This document shows, one piece after another, positions 1 through 11,285 of a DNA stretch of 64,000 nucleotides. Origin of the DNA: Pseudomonas sp. Its GTDB lineage: Bacteria; Pseudomonadota; Gammaproteobacteria; Pseudomonadales; Pseudomonadaceae. The DNA lies in the NCBI GenBank assembly GCA_030656145.1, contig JAUSOF010000030.1:124001-188000 (forward strand), written 5' to 3'. Each line of letters opens with the position of its first letter. The stretch's first letter is position 1. The notes under the pieces are model-generated. The model did not search any database. It saw only the letters and a program-made list of their open reading frames with translations, and was not told where the DNA came from. Both the position numbers and the translations under genes were made by a program.

Positions 1-795
1 CCGACTGAAGTCGATTACACCCAGTATGGTATCGACAACGCGCTGCTGGTTGATAACACCGGTGTGTGGCGTGATGCCGAGGGCTTGAGCCAGCATCTAG
101 CCTGTCCTGGCATTGATCGTGTGGTGCTGACTGCGCCAGGTAAGGGTGCGCTGAAAAACATCGTGCACGGCATCAACCATGGCGATATCACCCCCGACGA
201 CAAGATCGTTTCTGCAGCTTCCTGTACCACCAACGCCATTGTGCCGGTGCTCAAGGCGGTGAATGACAAGTACGGCATCATCAATGGGCACGTCGAAACC
301 GTGCATTCGTACACCAACGACCAGAACCTGATCGACAACTTCCACAAGGGCAGTCGTCGTGGTCGTAGTGCCGCGCTGAACATGGTGATCACCGAGACCG
401 GTGCTGCCACTGCTGCTGCCAAGGCGCTGCCGGTACTCAAGGGCAAGTTGACTGGCAATGCCATCCGCGTGCCGACGCCGAACGTGTCCATGGCCATTCT
501 CAATCTGAATCTGGAAAAGCCTGCAACCCGTGAAGAGATGAACGAGTACCTGCGCTACATGGCGCTGCACTCGGATCTGCATAAGCAGATCGACTTCGTC
601 AACTCCCAGGAAGTGGTCTCCACCGACTTCGTTGGCTCGCGTCACGCTGGCGTAGTCGATGCCGAAGCGACCATCTGCAATGACAATCGCGTTGTCCTCT
701 ACGTCTGGTACGACAACGAGTTTGGCTATAGCTGTCAGGTGGTTCGTGTGATGGAAGACATGGTCGGCGTCAATCCGCCGGCTTTCCCACGCTAA
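1..795 (+). CDS. Glyceraldehyde-3-phosphate dehydrogenase, long Pseudomonas type (5' truncated by window edge)
   Basis: The frame is open from base 1, so this is the C-terminal ~264 residues of a longer protein. The catalytic-cysteine motif SCTTN is present with its Cys codon at 223-225, followed by the conserved HSYTNDQ and the C-terminal YDNEFGYS motif. These define phosphorylating GAPDH, which interconverts glyceraldehyde-3-phosphate and 1,3-bisphosphoglycerate in the cytoplasm. The surrounding residues (for example the long stretch between the Cys and YVWYDNEFGY) resemble the ~460-490-residue GAPDH encoded beside nqrA in P. aeruginosa rather than the short ~335-residue GapA. The N-terminal NAD-binding part lies outside the window. 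A strong terminator follows the stop. Confidence 0.9.
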   Translation, partial: PTEVDYTQYGIDNALLVDNTGVWRDAEGLSQHLACPGIDRVVLTAPGKGALKNIVHGINHGDITPDDKIVSAASCTTNAIVPVLKAVNDKYGIINGHVETVHSYTNDQNLIDNFHKGSRRGRSAALNMVITETGAATAAAKALPVLKGKLTGNAIRVPTPNVSMAILNLNLEKPATREEMNEYLRYMALHSDLHKQIDFVNSQEVVSTDFVGSRHAGVVDAEATICNDNRVVLYVWYDNEFGYSCQVVRVMEDMVGVNPPAFPR

Positions 796-811
796 GCGCT
801 AGCGGCAATTG

Positions 812-842
812 AAAAAACGGGAGCTTCGGCTCCCGTTTTTTA
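812..842 (+). terminator. Rho-independent terminator after GAPDH gene
   Basis: A perfect A-rich/GC stem ending in CGGGAGC, with a TTCG tetraloop at 825-828, is followed by a T run. It lies 17 bases after the GAPDH stop. Confidence 0.9.
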
Positions 843-917
843 TTTGGGTTTGCTGGCTAGTCGACCGTGTTTAATTGCGGGCGGGTAAGCGCTGCCGCTT
901 TTTCAGCCGCTTCCTGA

Positions 918-1478
918 TCAGTTGCTGAGTAAGCTGCTGCGTAGCTTATCCGATAGGCCGTTGGGTGCCAGCCAGATGCCTAGGTAGGCGCTGGCCAGTT
1001 CCTGGTTGTTGCTGGTGAAGGTGGTCTTGCTGTTGCGTTCCAGGCTCAGGCCGCTATTGGTGTTGTAGTTAAGCGCATAACGATCGCCTGGGTTGATGTC
1101 GCGGAAGCTGGCGTGCAAGGCGTCCACGTCACTGCGCAGGCGCTCGATCGTGGCGGGGTCATGTTGCTTCTTCAGTGTGCTCCAGGCGGCCTCAATCACG
1201 TCTTTGCGCTGAATTTTTCGGAAATAGTAGAGTTCCAGGCGCTTGCTGCTTTGTTGGTCAACTGCCTGGGCTGGGCTGACGCTGGGTTCTGCATAAAGGG
1301 CGGCGGCGTAGACGTCGGCCCACAGGTAGCGCAGGACGGTTTGGTTCTTGCGCTCCAGGCTTACTTGGTCCAGGGTCGCTTGCGCGGCGAAGTTCGCCTG
1401 ACGCAAGCGTTCGTCTGTACTGGCCAGCAGGGCAGGGCTGAGCAGGAGCAGGGTGGTAAGTAGCAGTAGTTTGCGCAT
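918..1478 (-). CDS. Chalcone isomerase-like periplasmic protein (Chalcone_3 type)
   Basis: The 186-residue protein starts with a clear Sec signal peptide (MRKLLLLTTLLLLSPALLAS, cleavage probably after the Ala-Ser near residue 20). The rest resembles the bacterial chalcone-isomerase-fold family: RLELYYFRKIQ strand-helix region, a central acidic helix, the INPGDRYAL segment and a C-terminal AYLGIWLAP motif. Bacterial members are periplasmic proteins of unknown activity; none of the plant catalytic role should be assumed. It is transcribed opposite to both neighbours, GAPDH and the nqr operon, so it is probably monocistronic. Confidence 0.75.
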   Translation of the reverse strand: MRKLLLLTTLLLLSPALLASTDERLRQANFAAQATLDQVSLERKNQTVLRYLWADVYAAALYAEPSVSPAQAVDQQSSKRLELYYFRKIQRKDVIEAAWSTLKKQHDPATIERLRSDVDALHASFRDINPGDRYALNYNTNSGLSLERNSKTTFTSNNQELASAYLGIWLAPNGLSDKLRSSLLSN

Positions 1479-1612
1479 GCTGTGACTCCGGGTGCGGGGT
1501 GTATTGCCATTTCACCTGGGCAATGATTTGAGTCAAGTTCGGACTGTTGCACCCTGTTACGGAAAGCCCAAAAAAAGCAAGCGCTTGGGTGGTCAGTCGG
1601 GGGTCACGTCTT

Positions 1613-1618
1613 TATAAT
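1613..1618 (+). promoter_or_regulatory. Candidate -10 box for the nqr operon
   Basis: TATAAT lies 134 bases upstream of nqrA in an A/T-rich stretch. No convincing -35 sits at the expected spacing (TTGGGT at 1585 is too far), so the promoter may need an activator. Placement is inference from the -10 alone. Confidence 0.35.
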
Positions 1619-1652
1619 AAAACGGATTTTTTACCCGCGCTCGGCATCATTA

Positions 1653-1680
1653 CCCACGCCAATAACGTTATTGGTGTGGG
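1653..1680. promoter_or_regulatory. 28-bp near-perfect palindrome in the nqrA leader
   Basis: The central 16 bases, CCAATAACGTTATTGG, are a perfect palindrome. The arms extend to CCCACG.../...GTGTGGG with a single G/T-type mismatch, giving 28 bases in total. It lies just downstream of the candidate -10 and 71 bases upstream of the nqrA start. As DNA it looks like an operator for a dimeric regulator; as RNA it would form a 12-bp hairpin with an ACGT loop. It has no U tract, so it is not a terminator. The regulator is unknown to me. Confidence 0.5.
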
Positions 1681-1718
1681 TTTGGCTATTAAGCATCCAG
1701 ATGCCGCCCGTATTTTAA

Positions 1719-3089
<1,371 letters not shown>

Positions 3090-3092
3090 CTC

Positions 3093-4304
3093 ATGGGCGT
3101 TCGCGCATTCCTCGATAAAATCGAGCACAACTTTGAGAAGGGCGGCAAGTACGAGAAGTTTTATGCCTTGTACGAAGCCATCGACACCTTTTTCTATCGC
3201 CCAGGTAGCGTGACCAAGACCACGGCTCACGTGCGTGATGGTATCGACCTCAAGCGCATGATGATCACCGTTTGGTTGTGTACCTTCCCGGTCATGTTCT
3301 TCGGTATGTGGAACACCGGTTACCAGGCCAACCTGATTTTCGCCAATAGCCCCGAGCTGCTGACGGCCCAGGAGGGCTGGCGCTTTGCTTTGATTGGTTC
3401 GCTGGCCGGCTTCGACTCGAACAGCCTGTGGGATAACTTCATCCAGGGTGCAGCCTACTTCCTGCCAGTCTATGCGGTGACGTTCATCGTCGGCGGCTTC
3501 TGGGAAGTATTGTTTGCCTCGATCCGCAAGCATGAAGTCAACGAAGGTTTCTTCGTCACGTCGGTGCTGTTTGCCCTGATTCTGCCGCCGAGTATCCCGC
3601 TGTGGCAGGTCGCGCTGGGTATCAGCTTCGGTGTGGTAATCGGCAAGGAAGTGTTTGGCGGTACCGGCAAGAACTTCCTCAACCCGGCTCTCACCGGTCG
3701 TGCCTTCCTGTTCTTCGCCTACCCGGCGCAGATGTCAGGTGATGCAGTCTGGACTGCAGTCGACGGTTATGCCGGGGCCACCTCGCTGAGCCTGGCAGCT
3801 GCCGGCGGCATCGAGAATGTGCTGAGTAATGGCATCACCTGGATGAATGCCTTTGTGGGCACCATTCACGGCTCCCTCGGCGAAACCAGCACCCTGGCAA
3901 TCCTGATCGGTGGCGGTGTGCTATTGATCACCAAGATCGCTTCCTGGCGCATCGTCGCCGGTGTGATGTTGGGCATGGTCGGACTCAGCCTGCTGTTCAA
4001 TCTATTGGGTTCGACAACCAATCCAATGTTCGCCATGCCGTGGTATTGGCACATGGTGGTGGGTGGTTTTGCTTTCGGCATGTTCTTCATGGCCACCGAT
4101 CCGGTGTCGTCGTCCATGACCAACACCGGCAAGTGGATTTTCGGTGCCCTGATCGGTGTGATGGTGGTGTTGATCCGTGTGGTCAATCCGGCTTTCCCAG
4201 AAGGCATGATGCTGGCGATTCTGTTCGCCAACCTGTTCGCACCGCTGGTCGACCACTTCGTCGTTCAAGCCAATATCAAGCGGAGGCTGGCACGTAATGT
4301 CTAG
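3093..4304 (+). CDS. nqrB: Na+-translocating NADH:quinone reductase subunit B
   Basis: A 403-residue polytopic inner-membrane protein. The flavinylation motif DGYAGATS places the FMN-accepting threonine at residue 230 (Thr236 in Vibrio cholerae). NqrB also holds riboflavin and forms the main Na+ path of the complex; that is family knowledge. The covalent FMN would be attached by ApbE, encoded four genes downstream. A good GGAGG precedes the ATG, and the last 8 bases overlap nqrC. Confidence 0.96.
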   Translation: MGVRAFLDKIEHNFEKGGKYEKFYALYEAIDTFFYRPGSVTKTTAHVRDGIDLKRMMITVWLCTFPVMFFGMWNTGYQANLIFANSPELLTAQEGWRFALIGSLAGFDSNSLWDNFIQGAAYFLPVYAVTFIVGGFWEVLFASIRKHEVNEGFFVTSVLFALILPPSIPLWQVALGISFGVVIGKEVFGGTGKNFLNPALTGRAFLFFAYPAQMSGDAVWTAVDGYAGATSLSLAAAGGIENVLSNGITWMNAFVGTIHGSLGETSTLAILIGGGVLLITKIASWRIVAGVMLGMVGLSLLFNLLGSTTNPMFAMPWYWHMVVGGFAFGMFFMATDPVSSSMTNTGKWIFGALIGVMVVLIRVVNPAFPEGMMLAILFANLFAPLVDHFVVQANIKRRLARNV

Positions 4305-5085
4305 TCAAAAAGAATCCACCGCCCGCACGCTGACGGTGGCCCTGCTGGTTTGCCTGGTGTGCTCGGTGTTCGTCGCCGGTGCTGCTGTGGCACTCAAGCC
4401 GACCCAAATCGATAATCGTCTGCTGGATAAACAGCGCAGCATCCTGGCGATTGCCGGGTTGGGTGCTTCGAATATGTCGAGTGCGCAAGTCAAGGACATG
4501 TTCAAAGGCACCATCAGCGCCAAGCTGGTAGACCTGCAAACCGGCAAGTTCTCCGATGCCCAGGACCCGGTCACCTTCGACCCGTTGAAGGCCTCCAAGG
4601 ACCCGAAACTTTCCTCGGTGCTCAAGGGCAGCGATGACATCGCCGGGATCAAGCGTCAGGAACGCTTCAGCACCGTGTATGTGGTGGAGAAGGATGGTCA
4701 GGTCGACACCTTGATCTTGCCGGTGCGCGGTTACGGTCTGTGGTCGACGTTGCATGGTTTTATCGCGGTCAAGGGCGATCTGAATACCGTGGTTGGCATG
4801 GGCTTCTACCAGCATGGCGAAACGCCGGGCCTGGGTGGTGAAGTCGACAATCCGAAGTGGAAAGGCCAATGGCCAGGCAAAACCCTGTTCGATGAGGACG
4901 GCAAACTGGCCGTGCAAATCGTCAAGGGTGGTGTCGATGCACAGAGCCCCAAGGCCGTGCATCAGGTTGATGGCCTGGCAGGCGCTACCCTGACCAGCGT
5001 TGGTGTAGACAACCTGCTGAAGTTCTGGCTTGGCCAGAATGGCTTCGGTCCGTTTATCGCGAACCTGCGCGCAGGGGAGGCTTGA
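4297..5085 (+). CDS. nqrC: Na+-translocating NADH:quinone reductase subunit C
   Basis: A 262-residue protein with one N-terminal membrane helix (about residues 12-33) and a periplasmic FMN-binding domain. The flavinylation motif DGLAGATLT puts the phosphoester-linked FMN on Thr231 (Thr225 in V. cholerae). NqrC passes electrons from NqrD/E iron to NqrB flavin. It overlaps nqrB by 8 bases, which suggests translational coupling. Confidence 0.95.
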   Translation: MSSQKESTARTLTVALLVCLVCSVFVAGAAVALKPTQIDNRLLDKQRSILAIAGLGASNMSSAQVKDMFKGTISAKLVDLQTGKFSDAQDPVTFDPLKASKDPKLSSVLKGSDDIAGIKRQERFSTVYVVEKDGQVDTLILPVRGYGLWSTLHGFIAVKGDLNTVVGMGFYQHGETPGLGGEVDNPKWKGQWPGKTLFDEDGKLAVQIVKGGVDAQSPKAVHQVDGLAGATLTSVGVDNLLKFWLGQNGFGPFIANLRAGEA

Positions 5086-5087
5086 TC

Positions 5088-5756
5088 ATGTCGCAACCCA
5101 CGATCAAACAAGTACTGTTGGATCCGCTGTTCAACAATAACCCCATCGGCTTGCAGATTCTCGGGATCTGCTCCGCCCTGGCGGTGACGACCAACTTGCA
5201 GACTGCGTTGGTAATGTCTGCAGCGCTGACCTTGGTATGCGCGTTCTCGAACCTGTTTATCTCGATGATTCGCAGCCAGATCCCGGGCTCGATCCGCATG
5301 ATTGTGCAGATGGTGATCATCGCCTCGCTGGTTATCGTGGTCGATCAGGTGCTCAAGGCATTTGCTTTTAGTCTGTCGAAGCAGCTCTCGGTGTTCGTCG
5401 GCCTGATCATCACCAACTGCATCGTGATGGGCCGTGCTGAAGCCTTCGCCATGCAGAACCCGCCGGTGCTGTCGTTCTTCGACGGCATCGGTAATGGGCT
5501 GGGCTACAGTGTCTTCCTGATTGCTCTGGGCATCATCCGCGAGCTATTCGGAGCCGGCAAACTGTTGGGCTACGAGATCATTCCGCTGATCAATGATGGT
5601 GGCTGGTACCAGCCAAACGGCATGCTGCTGTTGCCGCCTTCCGCGTTCTTCCTTATTGGCCTGTTTATCTGGGCTATCCGTGCCTGGAAAAAAGACCAGG
5701 TCGAGAAGACGAGCTTCAAGATGGCGCCTCAGGTATCCACTAAGGAGGCCTACTAA
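5088..5756 (+). CDS. nqrD: Na+-translocating NADH:quinone reductase subunit D
   Basis: A 222-residue, six-helix membrane protein. I chose the ATG at 5088 rather than the in-frame TTG at 5082 because AGGGGAGG at 5073-5080 is spaced correctly for it and the protein then begins MSQPTIKQ like its family. Cys28 (GICSAL) and Cys110 (TNCIVMG) correspond to the pair that, with two cysteines of NqrE, holds the iron centre inside the membrane. The stop shares one base with the nqrE start. Confidence 0.95.
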   Translation: MSQPTIKQVLLDPLFNNNPIGLQILGICSALAVTTNLQTALVMSAALTLVCAFSNLFISMIRSQIPGSIRMIVQMVIIASLVIVVDQVLKAFAFSLSKQLSVFVGLIITNCIVMGRAEAFAMQNPPVLSFFDGIGNGLGYSVFLIALGIIRELFGAGKLLGYEIIPLINDGGWYQPNGMLLLPPSAFFLIGLFIWAIRAWKKDQVEKTSFKMAPQVSTKEAY

Positions 5757-6364
5757 TGGAACACTACATCAGCCTGTTCGTCCGTGCGGTGTTCGTTGAG
5801 AACATGGCGTTGGCGTTCTTCCTCGGCATGTGCACCTTTATTGCGATCTCGAAAAAGGTCGAAACTGCCATAGGCCTCGGTATTGCCGTGGTTGTGGTGT
5901 TGGGTATCACCATGCCGGTGAACAACCTGATCTACACCAATCTGCTTAAAGATGGTGCGCTGGCGTGGGCCGGCTATCCGCAGGTCGACCTGAGCTTCCT
6001 CGGCTTGCTGACCTTTATCGGCGTGATCGCGGCGATCGTACAGATCCTCGAGATGGCTCTGGATAAGTACGTGCCCTCGCTGTACAACGCCCTTGGCGTG
6101 TTCCTGCCGTTGATCACCGTGAACTGCGCCATCATGGGCGGCTCGCTGTTCATGGTCGAGCGTGACTACAACCTGGCGGAAAGTACGGTCTACGGTATCG
6201 GTGCTGGTGTCTCTTGGGCGTTGGCGATTGCCGCTCTGGCGGGAATCCGCGAGAAGCTCAAGTACAGCGACGTTCCCGCGGGTCTTCAGGGCTTGGGCAT
6301 CACCTTTATCACTATCGGTCTGATGTCTTTGGGCTTCATGTCTTTCTCCGGCGTGCAGTTGTAA
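5756..6364 (+). CDS. nqrE: Na+-translocating NADH:quinone reductase subunit E
   Basis: A 202-residue, six-helix membrane protein homologous to NqrD in inverted topology. Cys26 (GMCTFIA) and Cys122 (VNCAIMGG) are the expected iron ligands. A perfect TAAGGAGG sits at 5741-5748, and the ATG overlaps the nqrD stop by one base. Confidence 0.96.
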   Translation: MEHYISLFVRAVFVENMALAFFLGMCTFIAISKKVETAIGLGIAVVVVLGITMPVNNLIYTNLLKDGALAWAGYPQVDLSFLGLLTFIGVIAAIVQILEMALDKYVPSLYNALGVFLPLITVNCAIMGGSLFMVERDYNLAESTVYGIGAGVSWALAIAALAGIREKLKYSDVPAGLQGLGITFITIGLMSLGFMSFSGVQL

Positions 6365-6379
6365 GGAAGGGATGAATAG

Positions 6380-7606
6380 ATGATCAATTTCGAGATTTTT
6401 ATCGCGATCGGCATGTTCACCGGCATTGTGCTGGCGTTGGTACTGATCATTATCGCTGCGCGCGCCAAGCTGGTTTCCAGCGGTGACGTGAGCATCGAGA
6501 TCAATGGCGAAAAAACCATTGTGGTGCCTGCCGGTGGCAAGTTGCTGCAGACCCTGGCGGCTAACAACATCTTCCTGTCGTCGGCCTGTGGTGGCGGTGG
6601 TACATGCGCGCAGTGCAAGTGCGTAGTTGAAAGCGGCGGTGGTGAGATGTTGCCGACCGAAGAAGCTGCCTTCACCCGCCGCGAAGCCAAGGCTGGCTGG
6701 CGTTTGTCCTGCCAGACTCCGGTCAAGCAGAATATGAAGATCGAGGTGCCGGAAGAAGTTTTCGGCGTGAAGAAGTGGGAATGTACGGTGTTGTCCAACC
6801 CGAACGTGGCCACCTTCATCAAGGAACTGACGCTGAAACTGCCGGAAGGCGAAAGCGTCGACTTCCGTGCGGGTGGTTATGTGCAGTTGGAATGCCCGCC
6901 GCATGAAGTGCACTACAAGGACTTCGATATCCAGGAGGAGTACCGCGGCGACTGGGACAAATTCAACCAATGGAAATATGTGTCCAAGGTTGAAGAAACC
7001 ACGATTCGTGCCTACTCCATGGCCAACTACCCGGAAGAAGTCGGTCTGGTGAAGTTCAATATTCGTATTGCTTCGCCGCCACCGGGCAAGGACGATTTGC
7101 CACCGGGCAAGATGAGCTCCTATGTTTTCAGCCTCAAGCCGGGCGACAAAATTGACGTGTATGGTCCGTTTGGTGAGTTCTTCGCCAAGGAGACTGACGC
7201 CGAGATGGTCTTCATTGGTGGTGGTGCTGGCATGGCGCCGATGCGCTCGCACATCTTCGATCAGCTCAAGCGCCTCAAGTCGACGCGCAAGATCAGCTTC
7301 TGGTATGGCGCCCGCTCCATGCGTGAAGCCTTCTATGTTGAAGAGTACGACCAGCTTCAGACGGAAAACCCCAACTTCAAGTGGCACTTGGCGTTATCCG
7401 ATCCGCTGCCGGAAGACAACTGGGACGGCATGAAGGGCTTCATTCACAACGTGCTGTATGAGAACTACCTGAAGGACCATCCGGCTCCGGAAGATTGCGA
7501 GTTCTACATGTGCGGCCCGCCGATGATGAATGCCGCGGTGATCAAGATGCTGATTGACCTGGGTGTGGAGGAGGAGAACATCCTGCTCGACGACTTCGGC
7601 GGTTAA
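6380..7606 (+). CDS. nqrF: Na+-translocating NADH:quinone reductase subunit F (NADH-oxidising)
   Basis: At 408 residues it has an N-terminal membrane helix (residues 4-26), a plant-type [2Fe-2S] ferredoxin domain with ligands Cys70, Cys76, Cys79 and Cys111, the FAD-binding RAYSMANYP motif, and a C-terminal NADH-binding domain ([18 protein letters not shown]). NqrF takes the hydride from NADH and feeds electrons into the complex. All cofactor residues I can check are intact. Confidence 0.97.
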   Translation: MINFEIFIAIGMFTGIVLALVLIIIAARAKLVSSGDVSIEINGEKTIVVPAGGKLLQTLAANNIFLSSACGGGGTCAQCKCVVESGGGEMLPTEEAAFTRREAKAGWRLSCQTPVKQNMKIEVPEEVFGVKKWECTVLSNPNVATFIKELTLKLPEGESVDFRAGGYVQLECPPHEVHYKDFDIQEEYRGDWDKFNQWKYVSKVEETTIRAYSMANYPEEVGLVKFNIRIASPPPGKDDLPPGKMSSYVFSLKPGDKIDVYGPFGEFFAKETDAEMVFIGGGAGMAPMRSHIFDQLKRLKSTRKISFWYGARSMREAFYVEEYDQLQTENPNFKWHLALSDPLPEDNWDGMKGFIHNVLYENYLKDHPAPEDCEFYMCGPPMMNAAVIKMLIDLGVEEENILLDDFGG

Positions 7607-7608
7607 GG

Positions 7609-8634
7609 GTGAAGTCAGTGGTACTCCGGCCCGTTATCGCTGTCGCTTTTGCGACAGCCCTAACGGGCTGTTTGCATTCTGAGAAGGTCGAAGAGTTCGG
7701 CGGCCCGACCATGGGCAGCACCTATTCGGTCAAATATGTCACTGGCGAGGGTGTCGCCGATACGCCGACCCTCAAGGCCGAAACCGAGGCGATTCTTGCT
7801 GAAGTCGATCAGCAGATGTCTACCTACCGTGATGACTCGGTGATCTCTGCGTTCAATCGGGCGCCTGCGGGTAGCTGTATGGCGGTTCCTGCCGAGATGC
7901 TGGAGGTTGTTCATGCCGGGCTGGAGTTGGCCCGGGAAAGTGACGGTGCCTTCGACCCGACCCTCGAGCCGTTGCTCAATCTTTGGGGCTTCGGTGCGCA
8001 GGCGCGACTCGAGCGTGTGCCGAGCGCTGAGCAACTGGCTGAGGCGCGGCTGCGCAGCGGTTATCAGCACCTGCGTATTGATGGCCGGCAGTTGTGCAAG
8101 GATGTCGATCTGCAACTGGATCTCAATAGTATCGTTGCCGGTTATACGGTCGAGAAAATTGTCAGCCGTCTGGCGGATCTAGGCGTCGGCAGTTATCTGG
8201 TGGATGTCACCGGAGAGCTCAAGGGCGCCGGCAAGAAGCCGGATGGGCAGCCATGGCGCATCGCCATTGAGGCGCCGCGCGATGATCAGCGAGTCGCACA
8301 GAAGGTTCTGCAGCTGGATGGTTACGGTATTTCCACCTCGGGTGATTACCGTAATTACTTCGAGGAAAATGGTGTGCGTTACTCGCATACCCTTGATCCG
8401 CAAACCGGTGCGCCCGTGACTCACACGCTGGCAGCAGTGACGGTCGTCGATCTATCGACCCTGCGCGCTGATGGCTTGTCTACTTTGTTGATGGTGCTGG
8501 GGCCAGAGCAGGGCTTGGCCTATGCTGAGCAGGCTGGCATCGCGGCGTTTTTCGTGACGCGTGAGGGCGAGGGCTTCGTCACACGTACTACCGCCGCATT
8601 CGAGCAGCTATTCGCTGCAGGAGAAGAGCAATGA
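7609..8634 (+). CDS. apbE: FAD:protein FMN transferase, lipoprotein
   Basis: At 341 residues from a GTG two bases after the nqrF stop. The lipobox LTGC puts the lipidated cysteine at residue 21, so the enzyme is anchored on the periplasmic side. Family motifs visible are GPTMGSTYSV near the N-terminus, DLNSIVAGYTV, the DVTGELKG substrate-binding segment and the C-terminal TLRADGLSTLLMV. ApbE transfers FMN from FAD to the threonines of NqrB and NqrC, which explains its place in this operon. Confidence 0.95.
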   Translation: MKSVVLRPVIAVAFATALTGCLHSEKVEEFGGPTMGSTYSVKYVTGEGVADTPTLKAETEAILAEVDQQMSTYRDDSVISAFNRAPAGSCMAVPAEMLEVVHAGLELARESDGAFDPTLEPLLNLWGFGAQARLERVPSAEQLAEARLRSGYQHLRIDGRQLCKDVDLQLDLNSIVAGYTVEKIVSRLADLGVGSYLVDVTGELKGAGKKPDGQPWRIAIEAPRDDQRVAQKVLQLDGYGISTSGDYRNYFEENGVRYSHTLDPQTGAPVTHTLAAVTVVDLSTLRADGLSTLLMVLGPEQGLAYAEQAGIAAFFVTREGEGFVTRTTAAFEQLFAAGEEQ

Positions 8635-8861
8635 TTTGGTTGATCGTATTTTCCACCATGCTATTGGTGGTGTCATTGATGGCCGTTGGCGTGATCATGG
8701 GGCGTAAACCGATTGCCGGTTCCTGTGGTGGCATTGCCAATCTGGGCATCGAGAAAGAGTGTTCGATTTGCGGCGGTAGTCGCGAGAAATGCGAAGAGGT
8801 TAATAGTGCGCCGGCAGAGACTGGCTTCAAGGCATTGGCCTACGACGCGACCAAGCGCTAA
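8631..8861 (+). CDS. nqrM: Na+-NQR maturation factor NqrM
   Basis: A 76-residue protein with one N-terminal membrane helix (residues 3-23) and four cysteines (32, 44, 47, 54) in the arrangement SCGG...ECSICGG...KCEE. NqrM is required for Na+-NQR assembly and probably delivers iron to the NqrD/E site. The start overlaps the apbE stop by four bases (ATGA). It completes a self-contained set of structural genes, flavin transferase and iron factor. Confidence 0.92.
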   Translation: MIWLIVFSTMLLVVSLMAVGVIMGRKPIAGSCGGIANLGIEKECSICGGSREKCEEVNSAPAETGFKALAYDATKR

Positions 8862-8986
8862 TCGCCATTCGCTGGCCTGCATGTCAGGCTATCGAATCAC
8901 GTATCGATTGCCAGGCTGCCCTGCTGCAGCGCTGGCCCTGCCGAGAGCACGGTACAAGTGCTCCGGTGTGATCTGAAGGAGTAAAC

Positions 8987-10381
8987 ATGGCGGTCTACAA
9001 CTACGACGTAGTGGTGCTGGGTTCCGGCCCTGCGGGTGAAGGCGCGGCAATGAACGCGGCCAAGGCCGGGCGTAAGGTGGCGGTGGTCGACAGTCGTCGC
9101 GAAGTCGGAGGCAACTGCACGCACCTGGGCACCATTCCGTCCAAGGCTTTGCGCCATTCGGTTCGCCAGATAATGCAGTTCAACACCAATCCAATGTTTC
9201 GTCAGATTGGTGAGCCGCGCTGGTTCTCCTTCCCCGATGTGTTGAAAAGCGCCGAGCGGGTGATCACCAAGCAGGTGACCTCGCGCACCGGTTACTACGC
9301 ACGCAATCGCATCGATTTGTTCTTCGGTACGGGTAGCTTTGCCGATGAGCAGACCATTGAGGTGGTTTGCGCCAATGGCGTGGTGGAAAAACTGGTAGCC
9401 AAGCAGATCATTATTGCCACTGGCTCGCGCCCCTATCGCCCGGCGGATGTCGACTTTCATCACCCGCGGGTATACGACAGCGATACCATTCTGACCCTCA
9501 GCCATACACCGCGACGGTTGATCATCTACGGCGCTGGGGTCATCGGTTGCGAATACGCGTCGATCTTCAGCGGCCTTGGCGTGTTGGTCGACCTGATCGA
9601 CAACCGTGAGCAGTTGCTGAGTTTTCTCGATGCGGAAATCTCCGATGCGCTCAGTTACCACCTGCGCAATACCAACGTACTGATTCGTCATAACGAAGAG
9701 TACGAAAGCATCGAAGGCATCGACAACGGGGTGATTCTGCATCTCAAGTCGGGCAAGAAGATCAAGGCCGACGCCTTGCTCTGGTGCAATGGTCGTACCG
9801 GCAACACCGATATGTTGGGCCTGGAAAATATCGGCATCAAGGTCAACAGCCGCGGGCAGATCGAGGTCGACCACAGCTACCGTACCGAAGTGTCGAATAT
9901 CTTCGCCGCCGGTGATGTGATTGGTTGGCCAAGCCTGGCCAGTGCCGCCTATGACCAGGGCCGCTCAGCGGCCGGTAATATCGTCGAGAACGATAGCTGG
10001 CGTTTCGTCGATGATGTGCCGACCGGTATCTATACCATCCCGGAGATCAGTTCGATCGGCAAGAATGAGCGCGAACTGACTCAGGCCAAGATTCCTTATG
10101 AAGTGGGTAAGGCGTTCTTCAAGAGCATGGCGCGGGCGCAGATATCCAACGAGCCGGTGGGCATGTTGAAGATCCTGTTTCACCGCGAAACGCTTGAAGT
10201 GTTGGGTGTGCACTGCTTTGGCTACCAGGCCTCGGAGATTGTGCATATCGGCCAGGCGATCATGAACCAGAAGGGCGAGGCCAACAGTATCAAGTACTTC
10301 GTCAACACCACCTTCAACTACCCGACCATGGCCGAAGCTTATCGGGTGGCGGCGTTTGATGGGCTCAACCGGCTTTTTTGA
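8987..10381 (+). CDS. sthA: Soluble pyridine nucleotide transhydrogenase
   Basis: A 464-residue flavoprotein of the disulfide-reductase fold: N-terminal FAD site GSGPAGEG (residues 12-19), a second dinucleotide site [11 protein letters not shown], and a C-terminal dimerisation domain. In [13 protein letters not shown] only Cys44 is present; position 49, the second redox cysteine in true disulfide reductases, is Thr, as expected for SthA. The enzyme equilibrates NADPH and NADH in the cytoplasm. GAAGGAG precedes the ATG. It stands 125 bases after nqrM with a terminator downstream, so it is probably a separate unit. Confidence 0.95.
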   Translation: MAVYNYDVVVLGSGPAGEGAAMNAAKAGRKVAVVDSRREVGGNCTHLGTIPSKALRHSVRQIMQFNTNPMFRQIGEPRWFSFPDVLKSAERVITKQVTSRTGYYARNRIDLFFGTGSFADEQTIEVVCANGVVEKLVAKQIIIATGSRPYRPADVDFHHPRVYDSDTILTLSHTPRRLIIYGAGVIGCEYASIFSGLGVLVDLIDNREQLLSFLDAEISDALSYHLRNTNVLIRHNEEYESIEGIDNGVILHLKSGKKIKADALLWCNGRTGNTDMLGLENIGIKVNSRGQIEVDHSYRTEVSNIFAAGDVIGWPSLASAAYDQGRSAAGNIVENDSWRFVDDVPTGIYTIPEISSIGKNERELTQAKIPYEVGKAFFKSMARAQISNEPVGMLKILFHRETLEVLGVHCFGYQASEIVHIGQAIMNQKGEANSIKYFVNTTFNYPTMAEAYRVAAFDGLNRLF

Positions 10382-10482
10382 GCGGCTCCGACCGGTGGCC
10401 TGAGCCGGTCGGGGAAGATCCGTTCAGCGACTCTCCGGCGTGGCGCTGGCCTAACCGGGAGAGTTTCTGACCAGGTAGCAAT

Positions 10483-10513
10483 AAAAAACCGGCTTTTTGG
10501 GGCCGGTTTTTTT
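10483..10513. terminator. Bidirectional terminator between sthA and glpQ
   Basis: The stem AAAACCGGC / GCCGGTTTT is flanked by A and T runs on both sides, serving the convergent sthA (+) and glpQ (-). A second GC-rich stem (CCGACCGG / CCGGTCGG, 10388-10412) lies right after the sthA stop without a U tract. Confidence 0.85.
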
Positions 10514-10559
10514 ACGAGTGGATTATCGGTTCAGCGCAATACCAAGCTTAGCCCCGTAC

Positions 10560-11285
10560 CTAAGGGTGCTGCTGCAGCGTAGCCATTGCCAGTCCAGGAA
10601 AGTCGGTGATCAGGCTGTCCACGCCGAAGTCGGCGAGTCGGAGCATCAGCGCCGGCTCGTTGACCGTCCAGACCGAGACATGCAGGCCGGCTTTCTGTGC
10701 TTTCAGCAGGCGTTCCGGGGTGCACAGGGTCCAGTTCAACGCCAGTAGGCTGCAATCATAGTGCTTGGCTACTTTCAGCGGATCTAGCCAGGCGTATTCG
10801 GCCACCAGGCCGCGGGCAAGCTGCGGTGTCAGCAGCTTTAGGGCGCTGAGTACAGCGCGCGAGCTTGAGGTGACCGTGACTTTATCGGTCAGGTCATAGC
10901 GTGCGGCCAGCGCGGCAATTGCCTCGACCATCTGTGCAGCGCGGATTTTGGAGGCGCTTTTGACTTCCAGTTGCCAGTGCTCGAAGGCGCACGCTTCAAA
11001 CAATTCGGCCAGCCGCGGGATCGTGCAAGGGCTGATCCAGCCTGGACCACCTTCGCGGGCGTCATAGCGGGTCAGTGCCGCAGCGTCGTGCTCGATAACC
11101 TTGCCGCGATGGCCAGTGGTGCGTTTCAGGGTCGGGTCATGAATCACCATTAACTCGCCATCGCGAGACTGGTGCAGATCCAGTTCGCAGCGACTTACAC
11201 CATGATTCAGGCATTGTTGGAAGCTGGTCAGGGTGTTTTCCGGCGCTTCGCCTTTGGCGCCGCGGTGGCCGTAGATCAGGGTCAC
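10560..11285 (-). CDS. glpQ: Glycerophosphodiester phosphodiesterase
   Basis: A 241-residue single-domain GDPD enzyme without a signal peptide, so probably cytoplasmic (UgpQ-like). It shows the HRG motif (His7), Glu34/Asp36 in ELDLH, and His49 in VIHDP, the expected metal and catalytic residues, plus the C-terminal GVDSLITDFP. It hydrolyses glycerophosphodiesters to glycerol-3-phosphate and an alcohol. Its start overlaps the stop of the small upstream gene by four bases, making it the last gene of a three-gene minus-strand operon. Confidence 0.9.
   Translation of the reverse strand: MTLIYGHRGAKGEAPENTLTSFQQCLNHGVSRCELDLHQSRDGELMVIHDPTLKRTTGHRGKVIEHDAAALTRYDAREGGPGWISPCTIPRLAELFEACAFEHWQLEVKSASKIRAAQMVEAIAALAARYDLTDKVTVTSSSRAVLSALKLLTPQLARGLVAEYAWLDPLKVAKHYDCSLLALNWTLCTPERLLKAQKAGLHVSVWTVNEPALMLRLADFGVDSLITDFPGLAMATLQQHP

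Noticed and set aside
5753-7387. A 544-codon minus-strand frame opposite nqrE and nqrF
   Set aside because: nqrE and nqrF are unmistakable on the plus strand; the antisense product is His/Arg-rich without recognisable domains.
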